Assembly (NCBI GenBank): GCA_903828455.1
Contig: CAIKMJ010000041.1
Span: 62,001 to 126,000, forward strand
DNA: 64,000 nucleotides
Direction of reading: 5' to 3'
Origin: an uncultured Acidobacteriia bacterium
GTDB lineage: Bacteria; Acidobacteriota; Terriglobia; Bryobacterales; Bryobacteraceae
The notes below the pieces were generated by a model, which was given only the letters and a program-made list of their open reading frames with translations, did no database searches and had not been told where the DNA came from. How positions within the stretch are numbered: position 1 is the stretch's first letter; each line of letters opens with the position of its first letter. A program made the translations under genes and the position numbers. Positions 55,032-62,822 of this stretch are shown here, piece after piece.

Positions 55032-56627
55032 TTGTCCGAACCGCGACACAATCCAGCCGCCGTACCTAAAGAAGTATTCGATCGTTACGGTCTGGGCCCC
55101 ACTGGCTTTTGGGGGTCACTGGCGCTGCCAGCCCCCCCTGGCCAGGTGCGCCCTGCGCCCACTCGTCTGCGCGAAGCACTTGAACTTCTCGGTGGGCTGT
55201 ACACGACCTTCGCGCAGTTTCTTGCTTTCCGTGCCGATCTGCTCGGTGCCGCCTATCTCGCCGAATTGCGCCAGGTTCGCCTCGCCGCTCCTTCGGTCTC
55301 CCGCGATGCATTCATTGACCAGCTCCGGTCCGGCTATCCGGCCGCCGTTGCCGACGAGCTGATTGGCGGCCTCGACGCCGAACCGGTCTGGGCAACCGAG
55401 CATCGCACCGCCTTCCGCGCCTGGCATCAGGGACGGCGTCTCGTGCTGCAGGTGGCCAATCCCGCCGTGCCGGACGCTGACCTGAAGGCGTTTAGCGCCG
55501 GCATCGCGCATCTGGGCCACAAGGACCTGATTCGCGCCACCGCGCCTGAAACCATCGCGCAGTTTACCGAATGGCTGCGCCAGTCCGAACCCCTCAGTCA
55601 GGAGCGCAACTACCTCTCCGTGCTCGGCCGCTTCCGCGGCGAGACGCTGGCGGATTATCCCGCGCCGCTCGAAGATCTCAGCACGGACAATCTGCTCGCC
55701 TGGCCGTGGGTGGAAGGTGTGCCCGTGGCGCAGCTGGTCGGCAAAGGCGATTCCGAAGTGGTGACGAAGATCGCCGCCGCCGTGCTCGAACAGTACTGCA
55801 GCCTCGCTATTATCGATGCCGCGCTCGATCTGGATCAGATGGCGCTGACCCGCGATGGCCGCATCGTGATGCATCGCGTGAGCCGCGCCATGGCCGTGCC
55901 GCCGCCGCAGGTCAATACCGGCATGAAATACCTGGCCGCCGTCCTGCTGGGCGAATCGGCCGCCATGGTGCAGACGCTCGTGCCGCTCGCTGCCGGCCAG
56001 CCCTCGCCGGAGCAGGAAAAGGAACTCATGAACCTGCTCTCCGGGATTGAGCCGGAACTCAAGGTGCATCTCTGGTTTCCCCGCGCCGCCGCCGCCTTCG
56101 AATCGAACTGGATGGCGCTCGCAAAGCTCATGAAAAAGCGGCCCCTCTATCTGGACAGTCTGCACCGCAACCTCGAAGCTGTCGGCTACTGGAACGCGGC
56201 CGCGGTCGCGGCGGGCGGGCCCATGGCGGACGCTATTGCCGATGCGCACGGACCGGTCGTGGCGCGCGTGCTGCGCACGCAGGCCGGGCTGCTGGCCAAT
56301 CGCCGGGCCGCAACCGAGTGGGCCACCGGCGCCGGTCTGCTGGCCTTCGGCGCCATGCGCGAAATGAACCGCGTGGCCGAGGAGATCCGCGACAACAACC
56401 TCACCATGGGCGTCGATATCCGGGAATCGTCGGGCACCGGCGCCGGCGAGGCGGGCGCGGGGAACCGAACGGCGCGGATGGGCGTTCTGATCGGGCTGCT
56501 GCTCGTTGTGCTGCTGGTTTCGCTGCGCTGGGGCGCAGAGGCCGGAGCCGCGCCGATGCAGCTGGCGAAGCTGGCCTCGGTGGCGGCCATCGCCGGATTG
56601 TTCTGGCTCGTGGCAAAGCTCGGCTGA
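55032..56627 (+). CDS. UbiB/ABC1-like pseudokinase with C-terminal membrane helices
   Basis: 531 residues from TTG at 55032; no better start lies close. It aligns along its length with the kinase at 52738, but key residues are gone. KFGQ became TFAQ (residues 59-62). The HADLHPAN segment reads DAALDLDQ, losing the catalytic Asp (to Ala) and Asn (to Gln). The DFG Asp is replaced in HRVSR. C-terminal hydrophobic helices (about 475-531) remain. The frame is intact over 1.6 kb with normal codon use, so this is a maintained inactive paralogue, not a decayed gene. It may regulate or dimerise with the active kinase. Confidence 0.82.
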   Translation: MSEPRHNPAAVPKEVFDRYGLGPTGFWGSLALPAPPGQVRPAPTRLREALELLGGLYTTFAQFLAFRADLLGAAYLAELRQVRLAAPSVSRDAFIDQLRSGYPAAVADELIGGLDAEPVWATEHRTAFRAWHQGRRLVLQVANPAVPDADLKAFSAGIAHLGHKDLIRATAPETIAQFTEWLRQSEPLSQERNYLSVLGRFRGETLADYPAPLEDLSTDNLLAWPWVEGVPVAQLVGKGDSEVVTKIAAAVLEQYCSLAIIDAALDLDQMALTRDGRIVMHRVSRAMAVPPPQVNTGMKYLAAVLLGESAAMVQTLVPLAAGQPSPEQEKELMNLLSGIEPELKVHLWFPRAAAAFESNWMALAKLMKKRPLYLDSLHRNLEAVGYWNAAAVAAGGPMADAIADAHGPVVARVLRTQAGLLANRRAATEWATGAGLLAFGAMREMNRVAEEIRDNNLTMGVDIRESSGTGAGEAGAGNRTARMGVLIGLLLVVLLVSLRWGAEAGAAPMQLAKLASVAAIAGLFWLVAKLG

Positions 56628-56664
56628 CTTTCCGGGATTTTACTCCGCCTGATACCCTTCAGAA

Positions 56665-56907
56665 ATGGCAGACGAAGACGTACAAGCAGAACTGGCTCGG
56701 CTGAGAGCCGAAAACGAAGCCCTCAAGCAGAAGCGGAACACCGCTGTTTCGATGAAGGTGAGCGAAAAGGGAGCCGTTTCCGTTTACGGCCTCGGGCGCT
56801 TCCCCGTAACGCTGTATCAGGAGCAATGGCTGAAATTACTCGCCATGGCCGAAGACATCAAAGCGTTTATTGCGGACAACAAGGATCGCCTGAAGGCTAA
56901 GGAATAG
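56665..56907 (+). CDS. Small conserved hypothetical protein with coiled-coil start
   Basis: 80 residues from ATG at 56665. A short coiled coil (VQAELARLRAENEALKQK) leads into a compact conserved-looking domain (KVSEKGAVSVYGLGRFPVTL) and a helix ending the protein. No signal. It sits 37 bp after the pseudokinase, probably the last gene of that operon. No function known. Confidence 0.8.
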   Translation: MADEDVQAELARLRAENEALKQKRNTAVSMKVSEKGAVSVYGLGRFPVTLYQEQWLKLLAMAEDIKAFIADNKDRLKAKE

Positions 56908-57018
56908 GCTGCTTTCGGCGCAGTTGACCTGCGGCCGCGGCGGCGCCCTCATCGAGCCTGGTCCCTTGCGGATCCGGCTCGCGGCGCGGCCCGGCCGCGG
57001 GGGATTCCCCGGGGCGCG

Positions 57019-57066
57019 GCGTGTCTCCCTTTGTGTCCTGCGTTGTGTCTCCCGTTGTGTCTCACG
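57019..57066 (+). repeat. 12-bp imperfect tandem repeat, four units
   Basis: Four units like TTGTGTCTCCCG lie in the 234-bp gap before the secreted-protein array, just upstream of a TATAAT box. Confidence 0.75.
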
Positions 57067-57092
57067 CTGACAACCGCACGCGGCGCGTGAAA

Positions 57093-57098
57093 TATAAT
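57093..57098 (+). promoter_or_regulatory. TATAAT -10 box before the paralogue array
   Basis: A perfect TATAAT, with CTGACA (57067-57072) upstream at 20 bases, longer than usual. It lies 43 bases before the chosen start at 57142 and probably drives the array. Confidence 0.45.
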
Positions 57099-57141
57099 GA
57101 GTGGGCGCTGGCGGCGAAGCCGGCGAGGGGGATTGTTTCCG

Positions 57142-58113
57142 ATGCGATTTGGCAGCAGCCATGGCGCGGCCCCGGCACTTGTGGCCGTGGGTTTGTGTCT
57201 GGCCTTTGGGTACACAACGGTGCCGGCCTTCGGCGCCGATGACGCCCCTCCGCGTCTTGGCGGGAAGCCCGACTTCAACGGAATCTGGGAAGCGAACAAT
57301 ACGGCCAACTGGGATCTGCAGACTCACGAGTCCCGTCCCATGGTGGGCCAGCCAGGCATCGCTCCGAACTCGGTCGTCCTCGGTGCGCCCGTAGTCGCGC
57401 TGGGATCGCTCGGCTGGGTGCCCGCCGGCGTCGGCGTGGTGGAGGGCGACGATATCCCTTATCAGCCGTGGGCCGCCGCGCGCAGGAAAGAGAATCAGGA
57501 ACACTGGATCGAACGCGATCCGGAAATCAAGTGCTTCCAGCCCGGCATACCGCGCGCGATCTACATGCCGCATCCGTTCCAGATCATCCAGGGGACCGAT
57601 AAGATCCGGATGGTGTTCGAGTACGACAACGTCCAGCGGACCATTTACCTGGGCAGGATGGACCCGTACCCGAACGTTCTGTTCATGGGCTACTCGACGG
57701 CCAAATGGGAGGGCGACACTCTCGTTGTCGACGTGTCGAACTTCACCGACGCGACGTGGTTCGACCGCTCCGGCAACTTTCACAGCGACGCCCTGCACGT
57801 CACCGAGCGCTACACGCCGCTCGGCGCCAACGTGATTCGCTACGAGGCCACCATCGAAGATCCGCAGGTCTTCACGCGTCCCTGGAAGATCAGCATGCCG
57901 TTGTACCGCCGCCTGGATAAAGGAGCGCAGCTGATGGATTTCCGCTGCGTCGAGATGGTGGAAGAGACGATGCTGGGCCATCTCCGTAAGGAGCAGCTGG
58001 TGAAGCACTGGTCCGGCGAGACCATGGATGTCGATATTACGCGGAAGATACCACCGGGCGAAGCCGTATACGATCGCTACGTTTCGGGCAACCCGCCCAC
58101 ACCGGCGAAGTAA
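57142..58113 (+). CDS. Secreted Acidobacterial family protein, paralogue 1 of 5
   Basis: 323 residues from ATG at 57142; ATG at 57097 overlaps a TATAAT box and is disfavoured, while GAGGGGG stands before 57142. The signal peptide ends near VPAFGA. The mature part starts with the family opening LGGKPDFNGIWE, then a middle block with KCFQPGIPRAIYM, the core WEGDTLVVDVSNF, HVTERY and EDPQVFTRPW, and a late Cys-acid segment FRCVEMVEE. These shared blocks recur in the four related genes downstream. The family is common in Acidobacteria and unassigned; likely periplasmic. It is followed 39 bp later by a DUF6152 gene. Confidence 0.85.
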   Translation: MRFGSSHGAAPALVAVGLCLAFGYTTVPAFGADDAPPRLGGKPDFNGIWEANNTANWDLQTHESRPMVGQPGIAPNSVVLGAPVVALGSLGWVPAGVGVVEGDDIPYQPWAAARRKENQEHWIERDPEIKCFQPGIPRAIYMPHPFQIIQGTDKIRMVFEYDNVQRTIYLGRMDPYPNVLFMGYSTAKWEGDTLVVDVSNFTDATWFDRSGNFHSDALHVTERYTPLGANVIRYEATIEDPQVFTRPWKISMPLYRRLDKGAQLMDFRCVEMVEETMLGHLRKEQLVKHWSGETMDVDITRKIPPGEAVYDRYVSGNPPTPAK

Positions 58114-58152
58114 CCAGTTCCGCCGAAGAGAACAGGATAAGAGGTGAATTCG

Positions 58153-58599
58153 ATGAAGAATAAACTGATTGCCGGTACCGCAGCACTCGCCGGCCTCACG
58201 CTCCTGATGCAACCCGCCCGCCTCGATGCGCATCACGCCTTCGCGGCCGAGTTCGACGAAAAGAAGCCGGTCAAGTTCGAGGACGCGGTGGTCACCAAAG
58301 TGGCGCTGATCAATCCGCACAGCTGGATTTATGTCGACGTGAAGAACGCCGACGGCAAGACAGAGAACTGGGCCATCGAGGCCGGCAGCCCCAACGTGCT
58401 GCTGCGGCGCGGTATCACGAAGGACACGATCAAGGTCGGCGACAGGATCGTGGTGGACGGTTACCAGTCGAAGGACGGATCGCGGCGGGCGAACGGCCGC
58501 GACATGCGGCTGCCCAACGGCACGCAGTTGTTCCTTGGCACGTCCGGCGACGCGGCTCCCAATGAGGTTCAGCGTCCGGGCATCGACACGAAGAACTAG
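58153..58599 (+). CDS. DUF6152 family secreted protein
   Basis: 148 residues from ATG at 58153, preceded by AGAGGTG; GTG at 58144 is an alternative. The signal peptide (to about residue 25) is followed by the DUF6152 pattern: HHAFAAEFDEKKPV at the mature start, then INPHSWIYVDV and a beta-barrel-like domain with VGDRIVVDGYQSKDG. The conserved early His pair suggests metal binding. It is nested among the five related secreted proteins, which suggests a joint role. Biochemistry unknown. Confidence 0.87.
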   Translation: MKNKLIAGTAALAGLTLLMQPARLDAHHAFAAEFDEKKPVKFEDAVVTKVALINPHSWIYVDVKNADGKTENWAIEAGSPNVLLRRGITKDTIKVGDRIVVDGYQSKDGSRRANGRDMRLPNGTQLFLGTSGDAAPNEVQRPGIDTKN

Positions 58600-58641
58600 C
58601 TTCCGGACCGGTTGAGCTACTTGAATCGCGCATCCAACATC

Positions 58642-59721
58642 ATGCCGCTGACTACCGTGACGCCGCGGGCGGCCATCAGGCCGCTGGCTACCAGCGGGCC
58701 GCTGGCCAGAACCGGTGCCGCTTTCTTCCTCGCGCTGGCTGCGATGTCGGGACAGACTCTGGCGCCGGGCAAGGCTGCCCCTGCGAAGACGGTTGCCGGC
58801 AAGGCAAAGGTCAGTCCCAAAATGCCGTGGGGCGATCCCGACCTGCAGGGCACGTGGCTCATCACGGCCGATGTGCCGCTGGAGCGCGCGCCGGAAAATG
58901 CCGGCAAAGCATTTCTGACGGATGAGGAAGTGGCCGCGGCGAACGCGAAGAAGAGCATCGACCCGGGGCGCAACGTCCGCGCCGCGGAGGCATCGCAGGA
59001 CCTCGCCTCCGCCTATAACGCGGTGTTCTTCTCCATTCTGCGCACCGGCAAGCGGACTTCGATGATTACCGATCCGCCGGACGGTCACGTTCCTTTCCTG
59101 TTGCCCCGGCGCAGCGATCCGGCCGCGACGCCTGTGAGCGCGGCAAGGCAGAACGACAACCCGGAGACGATTGCGCAGAACCCGCGTTGCCTCGGTGCGC
59201 CCATGCCGTTCCTGCCGATTAACAATACCTATTTCACGCAGGGCAAGGGAACGGTGTTTCAGATCGTGCAGTCCCCGCGCGCCGTCGGGATTTACATGGA
59301 AGACGATCATTCGGGTGGCGGCAACCGGGTGATTCCGATCGGCAATTCTCCCCATCCGCCGGCCAATATCCGTTTCTTCCTCGGCGACTCCCGCGCGCGC
59401 TGGGAGGGCAGCACGCTGGTGGTCGAAACCACCAATTTCGCGGAAGGCTTCATGGGATCCGATCCGGCAACGTACAAGATGACGGAGCGGTTCACGCGCG
59501 TGGACGCAAGCAACCTGAAGCGTGAGATCACCTTCGAAGATCCGAAGACCTGGTCGCGGCCGTGGACGGTTGTGATCGACATGGGCAAGACGGATGACAG
59601 CAAGCACATGATTTTCGATTCCGCCTGTCATGAAGGAAACGTCGGTATCATCGGCGTTCTCAACGGCGCCCGCCGGCAGGAGCAGGCGGCAAAGAAGCAG
59701 GAGCAGGCGGCAAAGCAGTAA
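58642..59721 (+). CDS. Secreted Acidobacterial family protein, paralogue 2 of 5
   Basis: 359 residues from ATG at 58642; TTG at 58612 is another option. A signal peptide and Ala/Lys-rich linker lead to the family opening MPWGDPDLQGTW. Core blocks are WEGSTLVVETTNF, TERFTRVD and EDPKTWSRPW, with the Cys-acid end DSACHEGN. It is closest to the next gene (shared NDNPETIAQ and PRCLG blocks). The C-terminus carries a 21-bp duplication giving two KQEQAAK-like units. Function unknown. Confidence 0.85.
   Translation: MPLTTVTPRAAIRPLATSGPLARTGAAFFLALAAMSGQTLAPGKAAPAKTVAGKAKVSPKMPWGDPDLQGTWLITADVPLERAPENAGKAFLTDEEVAAANAKKSIDPGRNVRAAEASQDLASAYNAVFFSILRTGKRTSMITDPPDGHVPFLLPRRSDPAATPVSAARQNDNPETIAQNPRCLGAPMPFLPINNTYFTQGKGTVFQIVQSPRAVGIYMEDDHSGGGNRVIPIGNSPHPPANIRFFLGDSRARWEGSTLVVETTNFAEGFMGSDPATYKMTERFTRVDASNLKREITFEDPKTWSRPWTVVIDMGKTDDSKHMIFDSACHEGNVGIIGVLNGARRQEQAAKKQEQAAKQ
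59677..59718 (+). repeat. 21-bp direct repeat at the end of paralogue 2
   Basis: Two 21-base units differing by one base encode repeated QEQAAK residues directly before the stop codon. Confidence 0.85.
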
Positions 59722-59736
59722 GAGAGCAGGTATCGC

Positions 59737-60804
59737 GTGCAGAAGATTCAGGCCGGGTTGATCGCCGCCATGTTGCTTGCGGCTCCGGTGGCGGCGCAGA
59801 ATGCCGCGGGCGGGCCGGGGCCGAGCGCTGCCGGCGCCACGTCTTCCAATAACGCTGCTTCCAATAAGGCGTCTTCTAATAAGCCGGCTTCCGGCAAAGC
59901 GCCGAAGACGCCGTGGGGCGATCCCGATCTGCAGGGTACGTGGCTGGTCAGTTCGGACGTTCCGCTGGAGCGTTCGGCGGAGAACGCAGGGCGAGTGTTT
60001 CTCACCGATGCGGAAGTCGCCGCGGCGGACGCGGAGAAGGCCCGGGACCTCGGACGCAACGCCCGCTTCAGCGATCCGCTGCTCGATGTGAGCGGCGCCT
60101 ACAACGCCAACTTCAACTCCATTCTGCGGACCGGGAAACGCACGTCGCTGATCACCGATCCGGCGGATGGCCGGATTCCCGTTCTCTCTCCCGCGGCGGC
60201 GGCGCCGGCGGCGAAGACCGGGCCACTGGTCGGCGTCGGTTCGTTCGGCCGCACTCCGGGGCAGAACGATAACCCGGAGACGATCGCGCAGTCGCCGCGC
60301 TGCCTCGGCGTGCAGATGCCGTTTCTGCCGCTGAATACGGCGTTTGGGCAGGGAGCGGTCTTCCAGATTGTGCAGTCGCCGGGGGCGGTTGCGATTTACA
60401 TGGAGGATGCCGAGTCGGGCGGCGGCAATCGCATGGTCTATCTCGGGAACACTCCGCATCCACCGGCGAAGCTGCGCTACTATCTGGGCGATTCGCGCGG
60501 CCACTGGGAAGGCGGCACGCTGGTGGTCGAAACGACGAATTTCAGGGCGGGCTTTCGCGGTTCGAATCCCGATACCTACAAGATGACCGAACGTTTCACG
60601 CGGGTGGATGCCAACAACCTGAAGCGCGAGGTCACCTTCGAAGATCCGAAGACGTGGTCGCGGCCCTGGACGGTCCTGGTTGAGATGAGCAAGGGCGAGG
60701 ATCACCGGCACCTGATCTTCGATTCGGCCTGCCACGAGGGGAACACCGGAATCATCGGTATTCTGAGCAGTGCCCGGCAGGAAGACCGGGCGGGGAAGAA
60801 GTGA
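59737..60804 (+). CDS. Secreted Acidobacterial family protein, paralogue 3 of 5
   Basis: 355 residues from GTG at 59737 with AGCAGG upstream, 15 bp after paralogue 2. The signal peptide ends near PVAAQ. A Ser/Asn/Lys linker coded by a 15-bp repeat follows. Then come the opening TPWGDPDLQGTW, core WEGGTLVVETTNF, TERFTRVD and EDPKTWSRPW, and DSACHEGN near the end. High likeness to paralogue 2 across the whole domain points to a recent duplication. Function unknown. Confidence 0.85.
   Translation: MQKIQAGLIAAMLLAAPVAAQNAAGGPGPSAAGATSSNNAASNKASSNKPASGKAPKTPWGDPDLQGTWLVSSDVPLERSAENAGRVFLTDAEVAAADAEKARDLGRNARFSDPLLDVSGAYNANFNSILRTGKRTSLITDPADGRIPVLSPAAAAPAAKTGPLVGVGSFGRTPGQNDNPETIAQSPRCLGVQMPFLPLNTAFGQGAVFQIVQSPGAVAIYMEDAESGGGNRMVYLGNTPHPPAKLRYYLGDSRGHWEGGTLVVETTNFRAGFRGSNPDTYKMTERFTRVDANNLKREVTFEDPKTWSRPWTVLVEMSKGEDHRHLIFDSACHEGNTGIIGILSSARQEDRAGKK
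59843..59902 (+). repeat. 15-bp degenerate repeat coding the linker of paralogue 3
   Basis: Four in-frame units similar to TTCCAATAAGGCGTC encode a Ser-Asn-Lys-Ala linker just after the signal peptide. Confidence 0.75.
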
Positions 60805-60855
60805 CAGGGCTGACGCCGGGGTAATCTTTGTAGTGACGCAAAGGACAGAAACTCC

Positions 60856-61683
60856 ATGAATAACGGTCGCCGGAACAGTGCCGGAGCAGCGATGATCGCG
60901 GCAGCCTTCCTCTTGATGGCGCCTGCGGCGGTTGCGCAGTGGCTGAACTACCCCACGGCCGGCGTGCCGAAGAACGCCGATGGCACGCCCAACCTGAACG
61001 CGCCCGCGCCGCGCACCGCCGACGGGCATCCCGACTTTTCCGGCCTCTGGGAGCCGCTGAAGAACAAGCCGTGCCCGCCGGAAGGCTGCGAAGACATCCA
61101 GACGCCCTGGGAGTTCGCCAACATCGGCTGGAGTCTCAAAGACGGCCTGCCGTTGCAGCCCTGGGCCGCCGAAATGAAGAAGAACCGCGCGGCGCGGATG
61201 CGCATGGACGATCCGGCCACCAACTGCCTGCCGGTGGGCGTGGTGGCGACGCACACCCAGCCGCTGTTCAAGAAGTGGATTCAGGTGCCGGGGCTGCTGG
61301 CCATCCTGAACGAACGGTACGCGTCTTACCGGCAGATCTTTACCGACGGACGTCCGCTGCTGGAAGATCCGCAGCCGACCTGGAACGGCTACTCCACGGG
61401 CAAGTGGGAGGGCGACACGCTGGTGGTGCAGTCCAACGGATTCCGCGACGACGGCTGGCTGGATCGCGGCGGCACTCCGTCGACTTCGGCGATGAAGCTC
61501 ACCGAGCGGATGCGCCGGCCCAACTACGGGCGGATGGAGATCGAGATCACCGTGGACGACGCGAAGGCCTACACGAAGCCCTGGACGATCACCTTCGTGC
61601 AGACGATTGCGCTGAATACGGAACTGCTCGACTACTACTGCGCAGAGAATGAAAAAGATCGTAAGCACCTCACCGATAAGTAG
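60856..61683 (+). CDS. Secreted Acidobacterial family protein, paralogue 4 of 5
   Basis: 275 residues from ATG at 60856. A signal peptide (to about VAQW) is followed by a shorter version of the family: opening ADGHPDFSGLWE, a CLPVGVVATHTQP block, core WEGDTLVVQSNGF, LTERMRR, DDAKAYTKPW, and the Cys-acid end YYCAENEKD. It matches paralogue 5 best. An intrinsic terminator lies just after the stop, so it may end the first transcript of the array. Confidence 0.85.
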   Translation: MNNGRRNSAGAAMIAAAFLLMAPAAVAQWLNYPTAGVPKNADGTPNLNAPAPRTADGHPDFSGLWEPLKNKPCPPEGCEDIQTPWEFANIGWSLKDGLPLQPWAAEMKKNRAARMRMDDPATNCLPVGVVATHTQPLFKKWIQVPGLLAILNERYASYRQIFTDGRPLLEDPQPTWNGYSTGKWEGDTLVVQSNGFRDDGWLDRGGTPSTSAMKLTERMRRPNYGRMEIEITVDDAKAYTKPWTITFVQTIALNTELLDYYCAENEKDRKHLTDK

Positions 61684-61690
61684 CTCCTAA

Positions 61691-61713
61691 GCAGCCCGCG
61701 GGCTGCGGTTTTT
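61691..61713 (+). terminator. Rho-independent terminator after paralogue 4
   Basis: A perfect 16-base palindrome (GCAGCCCGCGGGCTGC) is followed by GG and five T, seven bases after the stop codon. It stands between paralogues 4 and 5. Confidence 0.75.
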
Positions 61714-61746
61714 GATGTAGAATGCATTCCAGCCGAGGAGAACACG

Positions 61747-62559
61747 ATGTCCTTCCGATACAGCTGGTTTCTGATTGCATTCGCCCTTGCACCCGCCGTT
61801 GCCCCTGCCCAGTGGCTGGGCCGTCCGATTCCCGGCACGCCCCGCACTGCCGACGGCAAGCCGAATCTGGCCGCGCCGGCTCCGCGGCTGGCCGACGGCA
61901 AGCCCGACCTTTCGGGGACCTGGGAGTCGGAGAGCGAAGGCGGCAACCGTGCGGGCGTGAGCGCCGCCGGTCCGCCGAATAAGTACTTTTCCAACGTTCT
62001 TGCGGACTTCAAAACACCGGAGTCGATCATGCAGCCGGCGACGCTGGCGCAGTACAACAAGTCGGTGAAGGCAGAGTTCGCTGACTCACCGCTGGCGCAT
62101 TGCCAGCCGGCGGGAATGCCGCTGGCCGACGCGATGACGAATCCGTACAAGCTGGTTCAGACGCCGGGTCTGATCATGATGATGTACGAACGGGACACCA
62201 CCTTCCGGCAGATTTACACGGACGGGCGGAGCCTGCCGGCCGACCCGCAGCCGACGTGGCTGGGTTACTCGGTGGGCCGGTGGGACGGCGACACGCTGGT
62301 GGTCGAGACCAACGGCGTCACCGACCGGGCGTGGCTGGACGCACGCGGGCACACGCATACCGAGGGGCTCCACATCACCGAACGCTTCCACCGCGTGAAC
62401 TTCGGAAAGATGGAAGTGGCGATCACGATCGACGACCCGAAGGCTTATACGAAGCCGTTCAGCTACACGCTGGTGCAGAATCTGTTTCCGGACTCGGACG
62501 TGCTCGAGTTTTTCTGCAGCGACGACGAAAAGGACGTCAACCACTACCGCGGGAAGTAG
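61747..62559 (+). CDS. Secreted Acidobacterial family protein, paralogue 5 of 5
   Basis: 270 residues from ATG at 61747 with AGGAGA upstream. A signal peptide ends near APAQW. The opening ADGKPDLSGTWE, the CQPAGMPLAD block, core WDGDTLVVETNGV, ITERFHRV, DDPKAYTKPF and the end FFCSDDEKD place it beside paralogue 4. Its own ribosome site and the terminator before it suggest separate transcription. The stop codon lies within the first unit of a 16-bp tandem repeat. Confidence 0.86.
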   Translation: MSFRYSWFLIAFALAPAVAPAQWLGRPIPGTPRTADGKPNLAAPAPRLADGKPDLSGTWESESEGGNRAGVSAAGPPNKYFSNVLADFKTPESIMQPATLAQYNKSVKAEFADSPLAHCQPAGMPLADAMTNPYKLVQTPGLIMMMYERDTTFRQIYTDGRSLPADPQPTWLGYSVGRWDGDTLVVETNGVTDRAWLDARGHTHTEGLHITERFHRVNFGKMEVAITIDDPKAYTKPFSYTLVQNLFPDSDVLEFFCSDDEKDVNHYRGK

Positions 62560-62592
62560 GTACCGCGGGAAGCAGGTATCGCGGGAAGCAGG
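62545..62592 (+). repeat. 16-bp tandem repeat, three units, spanning a stop codon
   Basis: Units TACCGCGGGAAGTAGG, TACCGCGGGAAGCAGG and TATCGCGGGAAGCAGG; the TAG stop of paralogue 5 is in the first. Confidence 0.9.
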
Positions 62593-62601
62593 CGGCCGCG
62601 G

Positions 62602-62822
62602 GCGTTTGCGCGCGCCGTTCCGCCTGGCCGGCCGCGCGCCGCTAAGTCTGGGCGGACGCGGCGTTTGCGCGCGCCGTTCCGCCTGGCTGGCCGCGCGCCG
62701 TTCTGTCTGGGCGGACGCGGTGTTTGCGCGCGCTGTTCCGCCTGGCCGGCCGTGCGCCGCTAAGTCTGGGCGGACGCGGTGTTTGCGCGCTTTGTTCTGT
62801 CTGGCTGGCCGCGCAACGGTTA
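62602..62822. repeat. 59-bp tandem repeat, three and three-quarter copies
   Basis: Copies begin at 62602, 62661, 62720 and 62779 with a constant 59-bp period, each starting GCGTTTGCGCGCG or close to it and containing CTGGCYGGCC. The last copy stops at the convergent gene's stop codon. There are no unique spacers, so it is not a CRISPR array. It may affect termination between the convergent genes. Confidence 0.9.

Noticed and set aside
56836-61668. Very long open frame on the minus strand (about 1600 codons)
   Set aside because: It lies opposite the paralogue array, is extremely Arg/His/Leu-rich, has no domain, and the plus strand has signal peptides, ribosome sites and conserved repeats. High GC makes such shadow frames common.
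62602-62822. CRISPR-like array
   Set aside because: The 59-bp units are contiguous with no unique spacers, and no cas genes are present.
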